Below are positions 17,248-25,405 of a stretch of DNA of 64,000 nucleotides, in pieces. The DNA comes from Campylobacterota bacterium (GTDB lineage: Bacteria; Bdellovibrionota; Bacteriovoracia; Bacteriovoracales; Bacteriovoracaceae). Positions within the stretch are counted from its first letter, which is position 1. Each line of letters opens with the position of its first letter. The stretch is from assembly GCA_003650125.1 (NCBI GenBank), contig QNFX01000002.1, positions 50,192 through 114,191 of the forward strand, in the 5' to 3' direction. The notes beneath the pieces were generated by a model. That model searched no databases. It worked only from the letters and a program-made list of their open reading frames with translations, and was not told where the DNA came from. The translations under genes and the position numbers were made by a program.

Positions 17248-17263
17248 TTAAATTTTCACAAAA

Positions 17264-19054
17264 CTATATAGTAGTAGTTTCAGGATGATTTTTTTTGTAT
17301 TCCATCTCATATTCGTCAATCAGGTGTTTCTTGGAATCTTCCTGAATATGGAAACCAAATAGGCTGACGATATTTTCGGCCGTGATGAGTCCCACCATAT
17401 GATGATCATCGAGCCTACTTATAACCGGAAGTCGGCTTATTTGAAATTTATTCAGAAGATGAAAGGCCACAAGCAGAGATTGATCGGGGTGAACAGTGAT
17501 GATATCTTTGGTACAAAGCTTTTCAAGAGGAACATCACCTAGCTCTTTAGTATAGGCCATCCCAATATCTCGAGTGGAAATCATCCCTAGTAATTTTCCT
17601 TGTTTTAAAACTGGATAACCTGTTATTTCAGAATTTTTAATTTGTTTCATGGCCGCTCCAACATGCATGGAGGAGGATAATATTTTTACATCTTTTATCA
17701 TTGCTTCTTCTACTGACAGATTTTCTAGCAAATCATCATCATCTCTTGAAGGTAAATGAACACCATCTTCCTCAGACATCTTTTCATAGATGGATCCCTG
17801 GGTGAATTTACTGGAGAAAAAATAAGAAGTGATATTGGCAATCATCAGGGGAAGCATAATATTATAATTACGAGTCATTTCAAAAACGATAATAATGGAA
17901 GTAAATGGTGCCCTGATAACGGAGACAAAAAATGCCCCCATTCCCACGAGGGCATAGGCGCCAATATTTATGGCAAATTCAGGAAAAAGAATTTTTGCGA
18001 TGGCCCCAATAAGACCGCCTAAGGTGGCACCCATAAAAAGCGTTGGCATAAAAAGTCCGCCACTGGCACCAGAGGAATAACAAATGGCGGTAGCAAAAAA
18101 CTTTAAAATAAACAGTATTAGGAGGATTTTCCAATCGGTAACCATGGAAAGGAGAACTTCAACAATTTTATCGTGTCCACTACCCAAAACCGTTGTATTT
18201 AAATGGGATAGGGCGGCCATTAGCAAAAAGGTAAACATTATGATGGTAAGTCTGTGGCCTTTAAATAGTTTATGATTACATTTTCTCATCCATAAAACCG
18301 AGTTCATCCAAAGCGGGCCTAAAACGGAGGCGATTAGTCCCACGGTTAGGTATAGAATAAATTCTCGGTGGTCATTGAGAGTGTAAGACAGCTTGGCAAA
18401 AGTGGCCTGGTCTCCCAGAAAATATGAGGCAGTTACAGAGGCAACAACCGCAGAGAGGATGATGGGCCCTAGGGCCTTAGCATTTAAATCTCCCACAACT
18501 TCTTCTAGGGTAAATATTACGGCAGCAATGGGCGTATTAAAGGCGGCCGCAATTCCTCCGGCAGCTGCCACGGCCACTAAGGATTTTAATTTCTTTTTAC
18601 TTAAATTTAATTTTTCCCCGATAAATGATCCGATACCTGAACTGACTCGGACGGTTGGTCCTTCTAGCCCGAGAGAAAAACCTGAGGAAAGGGACAAAAT
18701 AGTAGTAAAAAATTTAGCGATGGTATCTTTGAGCTTTAGTCTTCCATGGTGAACGGCAAGTGAAACTCGAACATCGGGAATTCCAGACCCTGAGGTAGAT
18801 TTAAAAAATCTGGTAGTTAAAAAACCAGATATAAAAATAAAGGTCCCCCCCAACAGTACGGACTTTAGGGTAAAGGGTTGATCTGTCTGAAGGTAGTGGG
18901 TCAAATAATGGGTGGATTTATTTAAGGCCACCGCCACAAGTCCTGTGAAGACACCGATTATGAGGGTCAAATAGAGATAGAGCCGCTCTTCCTTATTTTT
19001 ATTGTTAAGGAATTGGGAAAAGAATGAATTTTTCCATTTTATTAAAGTGTTCAT
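17264..19054 (-). CDS. ClC-family chloride channel/antiporter with CBS domains
   Basis: The membrane part carries the ClC selectivity motifs GSGIP (residues 102-106 counting from TTG 19093) and GLEGP (142-146), whose Glu is the gating glutamate. GGLFMPTLFMGA, a GxFxP motif, follows later. The C-terminus has two CBS domains (roughly the last 150 residues, with SVEEAMIKDVKI and TGYPVLKQGKLLGMISTRDIG). Start: ATG 19054 was chosen over the in-frame TTG 19093, which adds only 13 non-conserved residues; neither has a strong Shine-Dalgarno. It would move Cl- in exchange for H+ or as a channel; CBS domains bind adenine nucleotides. It marks the return to core sequence after the island. Confidence 0.9.
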   Translation of the reverse strand: MNTLIKWKNSFFSQFLNNKNKEERLYLYLTLIIGVFTGLVAVALNKSTHYLTHYLQTDQPFTLKSVLLGGTFIFISGFLTTRFFKSTSGSGIPDVRVSLAVHHGRLKLKDTIAKFFTTILSLSSGFSLGLEGPTVRVSSGIGSFIGEKLNLSKKKLKSLVAVAAAGGIAAAFNTPIAAVIFTLEEVVGDLNAKALGPIILSAVVASVTASYFLGDQATFAKLSYTLNDHREFILYLTVGLIASVLGPLWMNSVLWMRKCNHKLFKGHRLTIIMFTFLLMAALSHLNTTVLGSGHDKIVEVLLSMVTDWKILLILFILKFFATAICYSSGASGGLFMPTLFMGATLGGLIGAIAKILFPEFAINIGAYALVGMGAFFVSVIRAPFTSIIIVFEMTRNYNIMLPLMIANITSYFFSSKFTQGSIYEKMSEEDGVHLPSRDDDDLLENLSVEEAMIKDVKILSSSMHVGAAMKQIKNSEITGYPVLKQGKLLGMISTRDIGMAYTKELGDVPLEKLCTKDIITVHPDQSLLVAFHLLNKFQISRLPVISRLDDHHMVGLITAENIVSLFGFHIQEDSKKHLIDEYEMEYKKNHPETTTI

Positions 19055-19687
19055 TTCAAAATTATTTATGTTCCTATTTAGGAAAAAAATCAAAGAGATT
19101 TGAATTCTTTTCCTATCTTAAATACAGGTTTAATTCCTTTTTATGAACTATTAAAATCAAAGAGGTCGATAAATTTGAAACAAAATCAGTTAAGTGATTG
19201 AATATAAAGAGGATTTTATACCTCCTTAGGGAAGAATCGTATCTTTTTTTAATGTTTTTTCCAGTGAGGTTTACAGTCGTAGCATAACCACCTAAGCGCT
19301 TTTCTTTCAATCTCTATATTGGAATTTTTTAAAAAAGCAGCGGTTGAAACGGCCCCCATTCCACCACTTCTTTAAGTTTTGCTGAAAGTGTTGTGGTAAT
19401 AAAAAAATAAGAATGAGGATTAGACTTTTTATTTTGCTCTCACAGAAAAACCTCTTCTAATAGAGGTGCGTTGATATTTCTTAATTAAAAATATTAGGTT
19501 TGATGATATTAAAGGTCAAAGATAGGAACATCTGATAAATATTTTCTTAAATATCAGTTATATGGATATAACTACTTGGAAATATTGAGCAAATCTATAG
19601 TAAGTTTTTACGCGGACTGTTGACTCGCCTTGTCTCATTACATATAAATCCCTTGATTTTAAACTATTTAAATTTAAGGGACAACGA
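19055..19687. promoter_or_regulatory. Divergent control region with a perfect palindrome
   Basis: About 630 bases without a convincing gene. It contains a perfect 18-base palindrome AGTTATATGGATATAACT at 19556-19573, about 46 bases upstream of the -35 of the next gene, and a small hairpin ACCTCT/AGAGGT at 19450-19467. The rest is AT-rich with no recognised element. The palindrome looks like a binding site for a dimeric regulator. Confidence 0.5.
19620..19648 (+). promoter_or_regulatory. Sigma-70-type promoter of the transglutaminase-elicitor gene
   Basis: TTGACT at 19620-19625, exactly 17 bases, then TATAAA at 19643-19648. This is close to consensus in both boxes. Transcription would start near 19655, about 30 bases before the ATG at 19688. 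Confidence 0.7.
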
Positions 19688-20803
19688 ATGAAAATGATTG
19701 CATTAATCTTTAGCTTACTTTTAACCATCAACGCTCAGGCAGCAAATTGGAATCGTGCGAATAGTCCGGCCAATTTTGATAGAGAGTATAAGACTAGTTT
19801 TTGGTTTCTACCTAAAGAAGGAAAAGTTAAAAGACGTCCATGGAGTGGCGATTATTGGCCAACTTATAAAGGTGGCATCACTTATCGTTGGGCCGATGAT
19901 TCTGTTTCTAAAGATTCACAAAGATATTTCTACCGCATAAATAAATTGAGAAGCATTGGAACGAGAGATAGCGATATCTATCAACTATCTCCAGCTGAGA
20001 AATGGGACCTCTACCGGGGAGATACTAACTGGAGTCTAACTAACCTTGAGAGAGATAGAACTAAAATTTATACGAAAAATGATATTCCAGAATGGGAAGG
20101 ACTTTGTCATGGTTGGGCACCAGCAACTCTTTTATATAAAAATCCAAAACCAATTACTGTTATAGGGGCCAAAGGGCATAAAATTGAATTTGGATCTGCT
20201 GATATCAAAGCGCTTATGACCTATCATATGCACCTGAATAAAAAAGGAAGTAAGACCAACTTTTTAGGCAGTAGATGTAACCTGGATTTTAAAAAAATTG
20301 GAAATGAACTAAGAGATGGAGTAATTTCAAGATCTAAATACAACAACCTAATTGGTTCTGTTAAGTGTGGGCAAGATACCAACGCAGGTGCTTTTCATAC
20401 TGTTCTTGCTAATGAAATTGGAAAAAGAAAAACCGGTTTTGTGATGGATGCCACAAGGGATGCTGAAGTTTGGAATCACGCTATCTACTCCTATAAGACT
20501 AAAGTATTAAGTAAATCTAAGAGTATATCTAGAGGCGCTGCACGGGGAACAAAAAAAGAAGTTACTGTTAAAACGACAATTATCTACATAACTGAAGTGA
20601 GTCAGAGATGGCGGAAAAATTGGACTAATAATGCCTTTAAAAAAGTAACTTATAAATATGTTCTTGAGCTTGGAAGCTTTGGCCGAATCATCGGTGGAAG
20701 GTGGCTTTCTTTTAAAAGACCAGACTTTATCTGGAAACAAACTATTCCTTCTTATAGAGGTATTCTTTCCGGACTTGATAAAATAATAAAAAAATCTCGT
20801 TAA
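19688..20803 (+). CDS. Secreted transglutaminase-elicitor family protein
   Basis: 371 residues with signal peptide MKMIALIFSLLLTINAQA. It matches the transglutaminase-elicitor family, first known from oomycete cell-wall transglutaminases: PWSGDYWPTYKGGITYRW (about 51-68), WEGLCHGWAPA (136-146, nucleophile candidate C140), and DTNAGAFHTVLANEIG (230-245, candidate H237) followed by FVMDATRDAEVWN (candidate acid D254). The order Cys, His, Asp fits a papain-like transglutaminase. It would cross-link or deamidate proteins outside the cell. It has a consensus-like promoter of its own and a terminator, so it is monocistronic. Family recognition is from memory of its motifs. Confidence 0.8.
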   Translation: MKMIALIFSLLLTINAQAANWNRANSPANFDREYKTSFWFLPKEGKVKRRPWSGDYWPTYKGGITYRWADDSVSKDSQRYFYRINKLRSIGTRDSDIYQLSPAEKWDLYRGDTNWSLTNLERDRTKIYTKNDIPEWEGLCHGWAPATLLYKNPKPITVIGAKGHKIEFGSADIKALMTYHMHLNKKGSKTNFLGSRCNLDFKKIGNELRDGVISRSKYNNLIGSVKCGQDTNAGAFHTVLANEIGKRKTGFVMDATRDAEVWNHAIYSYKTKVLSKSKSISRGAARGTKKEVTVKTTIIYITEVSQRWRKNWTNNAFKKVTYKYVLELGSFGRIIGGRWLSFKRPDFIWKQTIPSYRGILSGLDKIIKKSR

Positions 20804-20807
20804 AATA

Positions 20808-20832
20808 GTGGCCTTAGGGCCACAATATTTCT
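20808..20832 (+). terminator. Likely terminator after the transglutaminase-elicitor gene
   Basis: GTGGCC (20808-20813), loop TTAG, GGCCAC (20818-20823), a perfect 6-bp stem, followed by an AT-rich ATATTTCTT run. The T-tract is imperfect. Confidence 0.5.
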
Positions 20833-20862
20833 TAAAATTAGATGATTCAAGGAAGATCATCT

Positions 20863-22374
20863 ATGAGAAAACAATTTTTAATTTTCTGTTTTATTTCAGT
20901 CCCTCTTATCTTAGGTCTAGGCCTAATCAGTAAATATTTTATTTGGTCCTTTATTATAATAGGTCCGCTTATTATTTTAGGCCTCATAGATTTTTTCCAA
21001 AGAAAAAGCACCATAAGAAGAAATTATCCTCTACTGGGGATGGGCCGTTATTTTATGGAGGATTGGCGACCAAAAATTTATCAATATTTTGTAGAATCAG
21101 ATACTGATGGCACACCTATAAGCAGAATATTTAGGTCTATAGTTTATCAAAGGTCTAAAAATGAGTTAGATACAGTGCCTTTTGGGACTCAAGTAGATGT
21201 CAATGCTACTGGTTACGAATGGATTGGGCACTCCATGTATCCACTTACTAAAGAAGAGGTAAATCATGATGATCTCTATGTAAAAGTTGGTGAAAAGAGA
21301 TGCAAGAAACCCTACAACTTAAGCTTATTTAATATTTCGGCCATGAGCTTTGGTGCCTTAAGTGATGTGGCAGTGGAATCTCTAAATAAAGGGGCCAAGG
21401 TTGGAGGATTTGCTCACAATACCGGAGAAGGAGGTCTCTCACCTTATCATCTAAAGCATGGAGGAGACCTAATCTGGCAAATTGGTACGGGCTATTTTGG
21501 TTGTCGAACAGCAGATGGACATTTTGATGAAGAGAGATTTAAAGAAAATGCCTCTCACGATAGTGTGAAAATGATTGAGATAAAACTCTCTCAAGGCGCT
21601 AAGCCAGGTAAAGGTGGGATTCTTCCGGGGATTAAAAACACCCCAGAAATTGCTGCTATTAGGGGAGTAGGGCCCTGGAAAACAATTTTCTCACCCCCCT
21701 CTCATTCAAGCTTTAACTCACCTGAAACCTTGCTGGAATTTATCGCAAAATTGCGAGAATTATCTGGTGGAAAACCAGTCGGAATAAAATTTTGTATGGG
21801 ACATAGAAAAGACTTTGAAGAGCTATGCCAAAGTATGCAGCGAACTGGAATGCTTCCTGATTTTATCTCCTGTGATGGAGGAGAGGGGGGGACTGGTGCT
21901 GCTCCGCTTGAGTTTTGTACTTCCATAGGGATGTCAAAAAGAGATGGGCTGCTTTTAACCGCTGATTACCTTAATAAATATAATTTAAAGGGAAAAATAA
22001 AGCTAATTTCCGCCGGTAAAATCTTTACCGGATTCCAGCTTATAAAAACTTTGGCGATTGGCGCCGATGCTTGTTACTCCGCCAGAGGAATGATGCTATC
22101 TCTTGGCTGTATTCAATCACTTCTTTGCAATAAAAATACCTGTCCTACCGGGATTACCACTCAGGACCCTTGGCTTAAGGCGGGACTTGTAGTGGAAGAA
22201 AAATATCAAAGGGTCGCTAACTACCACCACGCAACAATACGCTCAGTAGTAGAAATTCTCGCCGCGTGTCGACTAAGATCTCCTAAGGAGTTGGATCGCT
22301 CACGTATTTGGCGTAGAGTGGGGGTGGCAACTATTAAAAACTATGAGGAACTATTTCCTTCACGGCCACGTTAA
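20863..22374 (+). CDS. FMN-binding glutamate synthase family protein
   Basis: About 503 residues from ATG 20863 (AGGAAG 8 bases upstream; an in-frame ATG at 20842 lacks a site). The N-terminus has two membrane-spanning segments. The rest is the FMN barrel of the glutamate synthase large subunit: FNISAMSFGALSDVAVESLNKGAKVGG, HNTGEGGLSPYHL, KPGKGGILPGIK, and the Fe-S-type region CNKNTCPTGITTQDPWL. The glutamine amidotransferase and GXGXG domains of full GltB are absent. The family reaction is unproven; a role in glutamate or flavin chemistry at the membrane is inference. Confidence 0.88.
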   Translation: MRKQFLIFCFISVPLILGLGLISKYFIWSFIIIGPLIILGLIDFFQRKSTIRRNYPLLGMGRYFMEDWRPKIYQYFVESDTDGTPISRIFRSIVYQRSKNELDTVPFGTQVDVNATGYEWIGHSMYPLTKEEVNHDDLYVKVGEKRCKKPYNLSLFNISAMSFGALSDVAVESLNKGAKVGGFAHNTGEGGLSPYHLKHGGDLIWQIGTGYFGCRTADGHFDEERFKENASHDSVKMIEIKLSQGAKPGKGGILPGIKNTPEIAAIRGVGPWKTIFSPPSHSSFNSPETLLEFIAKLRELSGGKPVGIKFCMGHRKDFEELCQSMQRTGMLPDFISCDGGEGGTGAAPLEFCTSIGMSKRDGLLLTADYLNKYNLKGKIKLISAGKIFTGFQLIKTLAIGADACYSARGMMLSLGCIQSLLCNKNTCPTGITTQDPWLKAGLVVEEKYQRVANYHHATIRSVVEILAACRLRSPKELDRSRIWRRVGVATIKNYEELFPSRPR

Positions 22375-22446
22375 CCCACTCGGCCGTATAAAATGTTGGA
22401 CAAAGTTAATCTATTAACTTATTCTTTTTTAAAAAGGAGAACTATT

Positions 22447-22890
22447 ATGAGAAAAACAATACTGAATTTACTTGTCAGCACTTCTATTCTTTTTACTTTA
22501 GGAGCAATGGCGGTTAGCGGAAACATTGATCTTTGGACTGACCTTGATACCGAGAGATTTTCTTATGTAGATAAAGCTTATCCTCTAGGAAAAATGATCA
22601 TTAAAGCAAAAGAAAAAAAAGTTGGTTCTGGTACTGAGTCCATGCTTGATTTACAAATTATTCTAAATAAGAAAGTGGGATCAAGAACAAGAAAAAAATA
22701 TTATGTGGCCTATGCTCCACAGGATGGAAATCTTCCTCTAAAAGTATCTATTAAAAAGGCAAATAAGAATGGAAAACCTATCGGTTCAAGATCTGAAGGC
22801 ACATTTCTAATCAAAGAGGCCAATAGACAAATAATTTCAGGAACCATTTTCGGTAAAGAAGTTGAGGCCTTGTCCTTTCCAATAGATTAA
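22447..22890 (+). CDS. Small exported protein of unknown function
   Basis: 147 residues from ATG 22447, which has AAGGAGA 8 bases upstream and starts a signal peptide (MRKTILNLLVSTSILFTLGAMA). An in-frame upstream ATG at 22393 lacks both. The mature chain is short, basic and beta-rich with no cysteine and no recognised family. A terminator follows immediately. Confidence 0.7.
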   Translation: MRKTILNLLVSTSILFTLGAMAVSGNIDLWTDLDTERFSYVDKAYPLGKMIIKAKEKKVGSGTESMLDLQIILNKKVGSRTRKKYYVAYAPQDGNLPLKVSIKKANKNGKPIGSRSEGTFLIKEANRQIISGTIFGKEVEALSFPID

Positions 22891-22898
22891 ATTAAATA

Positions 22899-22921
22899 GG
22901 GCCTGGTGGGGCCCTTTTTTT
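22899..22921 (+). terminator. Rho-independent terminator
   Basis: GGGCC (22899-22903), loop TGGTGG, GGCCC (22910-22914) followed by seven T (22915-22921). The ATG of the next gene follows directly, so the next gene either reads through or has a promoter inside the previous gene. Confidence 0.85.
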
Positions 22922-24229
22922 ATGAAATCAGTCTTAATATTAAGTATTTCTTTTATCGGTATTTGGGGTGTTAACTACCTCTATGCTTTTTATTCCAATA
23001 AAGTTGCTATCGTAAGCTATCTTGCTTTAATTACCATTCTAGGCATACTTTACTTTTTTCTTCTTAAAACAAAAGAGAGACTCAACTGGAAAATCACAGC
23101 ATCTTTTTTATTTCTCTTTACTCTACTGACACCGATTCTTATGGAAACGGATCAGCTCCGTTATGTGTGGGATGGACTCATCTCCGCTCAGGGAATAAAT
23201 CCTTATAAGTATGCCCCAAAAGAACTGCCTTTTTTTAAAGAGATTATATGGGCGCAAAATATTAACTATGCAGTTCTTCCTTCAGTCTATCCTCCAGTGG
23301 CCCAACTTCTGTTTCAAATATCAAGTTATCTAAATCCTTATTTTTGGTATGGGTATTTAGGGTGGGAATGGGCACCAGAGCTTTATATTACGCAAATCTG
23401 GCAAGTGACCCTTGGACTGAAATTTCTAGTGGCCTTATCCATTGTATTTTCTATTTATCTGCTTAAAAAAAGAAGAGTAGAACTGCTAGTTTTTCATCCT
23501 CTATTTTTAATTCTTGGTGCAGGGAATGCTCATATTGATATTTTACTTATTCCCATCTTTGCCATCATGTTTTTTAAACCCCAAGAAACTAGAAAAAATA
23601 TTACAGCAGCGCTAGGAACTCTTATTAAAATTATTCCACTCATACTTTACCCAGCTCTACTCCTTAAATGGGCCAAGAAATGGGGCCTAGTCAGATCATT
23701 TTCAAACCTCGCAGTTTTTGTATCAATATTGGTCTTTTTTATTTTTATCTATGCTAGGGGCTCTGATGGAAATCTTTTTAAATCTCTTATGATTTATGGT
23801 GAGCACTGGTATTTTTTTGGTTTTTTAAACCGCTGGCTCAGTGATCTTTTTTCCTTTCAGGTGGCAAAATATATCTGTGTCGTCTTAGGAGGAATCTGGG
23901 GATTATTCATTTTAAATTTGCAGCGTAAGAATGAGATTAGCACTTTAATGTCAGCATTATTAATTTTTCAGGGACTTCTAGCATTAATGCCTACGCTCCA
24001 TCCCTGGTATCTACTGTCCCTTTTAATTTTAGGACTTCCCTATATGGGAGTATTAATCACTCCCTGGCTTTGGCCTATTCTGGCCATGTTTTCTAAAGCT
24101 TATTACATCGATGAGTCAGACCCCGTAATATTGAGAAATTTGATATATCTCATAGTTTCTTTTTTTCTAGTGAGAGATTTTAGAAAAATTAGAGCACAAA
24201 AACTTCTTAACCGACCATATAGGTTCTAA
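22922..24229 (+). CDS. Polytopic GT-C type glycosyltransferase
   Basis: 435 residues with about ten hydrophobic helices. The first loop has METDQLRYVWDGLISAQGINPYKYAPKELP: acidic catalytic candidate, then the W-D-G and N-P-Y pattern typical of polyprenol-phosphate-mannose-dependent GT-C transferases (GT87/PMT-like). A HPWYLL segment lies near the C-terminus. It would move a sugar from a lipid carrier on the outer face of the membrane. The acceptor is unknown. Its ATG follows a terminator T-run directly. Confidence 0.72.
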   Translation: MKSVLILSISFIGIWGVNYLYAFYSNKVAIVSYLALITILGILYFFLLKTKERLNWKITASFLFLFTLLTPILMETDQLRYVWDGLISAQGINPYKYAPKELPFFKEIIWAQNINYAVLPSVYPPVAQLLFQISSYLNPYFWYGYLGWEWAPELYITQIWQVTLGLKFLVALSIVFSIYLLKKRRVELLVFHPLFLILGAGNAHIDILLIPIFAIMFFKPQETRKNITAALGTLIKIIPLILYPALLLKWAKKWGLVRSFSNLAVFVSILVFFIFIYARGSDGNLFKSLMIYGEHWYFFGFLNRWLSDLFSFQVAKYICVVLGGIWGLFILNLQRKNEISTLMSALLIFQGLLALMPTLHPWYLLSLLILGLPYMGVLITPWLWPILAMFSKAYYIDESDPVILRNLIYLIVSFFLVRDFRKIRAQKLLNRPYRF

Positions 24230-24240
24230 AAAATGAAGAT

Positions 24241-24271
24241 AACCTAGCAAATTCAGTAGGTTGTAATATTT
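24241..24271 (+). terminator. Weak terminator candidate
   Basis: AACCTA (24241-24246) and TAGGTT (24257-24262) form a 6-bp stem with a 10-base loop, followed by an interrupted T-run. Low stability. Confidence 0.35.
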
Positions 24272-24315
24272 TTGAATGCATTTAAATTTCCTGTTTAATA
24301 AGGCATGATGGTGAG

Positions 24316-25401
24316 GTGTCTTTGAAAAAAAATATCATATTTACAGGTGGAGGGTCCGGAGGGCATGTAATGCCAGCGGTGACTCTTATAAAGGCCTTAC
24401 AGGTTAGTGGTGATTACAACATTTTTTATGTTGGTGGATCTGGAATTGAAAAAGAGATCATCTCTGAAATTTCAATTCCTTATTTTTCAATACTAACTGG
24501 TAAGCTTAGAAGATATTTTAGTCTGGAAAATTTTTTCGATATTTTTAAAGTAGGATTAGGAGTGATTCAATCCTTTTTTTTACTCCTAAGATTTAATAAA
24601 GATGACACCTTGATTTTTTCCACTGGAGGATTTGTTTCGATTCCAGTGGTCGTAGCAGCAAAGCTTCTCGGCAAAACTATTTATATTCATGAACAAACCA
24701 GTAGAGTAGGTCTGGCCAATAAAATTGCTTCTAAACTGGCCTCCAAAATATTTATAAGCTTTAAAGAATCTAAAGGTTATTTTCCTATTGAAAAGACATA
24801 TTTTAGTGGGTATCCCCTAAGAGATGAGTGCTTTTTACCGATGACTTCAACATTCTCTGTAAGAGGTGTTGAAATTAAAAATATTAAAAGGCCTATTCTT
24901 TTTATTACTGGTGGGGGGAATGGCTCACTTTTGATTAATAATCTGATTAGAGAAAATTTATCAGAGCTGACAAAAGAATATTTCATTGTTCATCAAGTAG
25001 GGAAGAAATTTATTGGAGAGTATTCCAAGCTTGAAAGTGAAAATTATCACCCGGTCTCATTTATTAGAGATGACATAATTAGCTATTTCAAAGCTGCTAG
25101 TATTGTGGTTTCAAGATCTGGCGCGGGAACTGTTTCAGAACTTATGGCCCTGGGAAAAAGAAGTATTTTTATTCCACTTAAAATTGCTCAAAAAAATGAA
25201 CAATTTCATAATGCCCAGGAAGCACAGAAGAAGCTTGATTCTAAAATTTTGACTGAAGATAAACTAAGGGGCCTTAATCTAAGCTCTTATCTAAAAGACT
25301 TTCAGAGCAGTTCTGTCAGAGAGATAGGATTTGGAAGTGATGGCCGGGCAAAAGAAAAGCTAATTAGTGAAATTAACCTTTTCTACCTTGAGAGTGAATA
25401 A
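24316..25401 (+). CDS. MurG-like UDP-GlcNAc:lipid I glycosyltransferase, divergent and isolated
   Basis: 361 residues, GTG start. The N-terminal MurG loop is TGGGSGGHVMPAVTL (10-24, with H17), and later YIHEQTSRVGLANKIA and SRSGAGTVSELMALGKRSIFIPL follow. MurG adds GlcNAc to lipid I to make lipid II at the inner membrane. The second glycine loop is GGGNGS instead of the usual GGSxG(A), and the usual HQ..NA motif is EQFHNAQ, so it is divergent. No mur, fts or ddl genes are adjacent, unlike the usual dcw cluster. It may be the only MurG or a paralog acting on another lipid. Confidence 0.8.
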   Translation: MSLKKNIIFTGGGSGGHVMPAVTLIKALQVSGDYNIFYVGGSGIEKEIISEISIPYFSILTGKLRRYFSLENFFDIFKVGLGVIQSFFLLLRFNKDDTLIFSTGGFVSIPVVVAAKLLGKTIYIHEQTSRVGLANKIASKLASKIFISFKESKGYFPIEKTYFSGYPLRDECFLPMTSTFSVRGVEIKNIKRPILFITGGGNGSLLINNLIRENLSELTKEYFIVHQVGKKFIGEYSKLESENYHPVSFIRDDIISYFKAASIVVSRSGAGTVSELMALGKRSIFIPLKIAQKNEQFHNAQEAQKKLDSKILTEDKLRGLNLSSYLKDFQSSSVREIGFGSDGRAKEKLISEINLFYLESE

Positions 25402-25405
25402 TACT

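Noticed and set aside
16249..17252. CRISPR-like repeats
   Set aside because: Only two long, diverged copies with genes between; no short regularly spaced repeats anywhere in the window.
18393..18752. 119-codon plus-strand frame
   Set aside because: Antisense to the ClC gene, which has conserved motifs in the opposite frame.
19113..19310. 65-codon minus-strand frame in the ClC/transglutaminase gap
   Set aside because: No Shine-Dalgarno, atypical composition and no neighbours on its strand; treated as intergenic.
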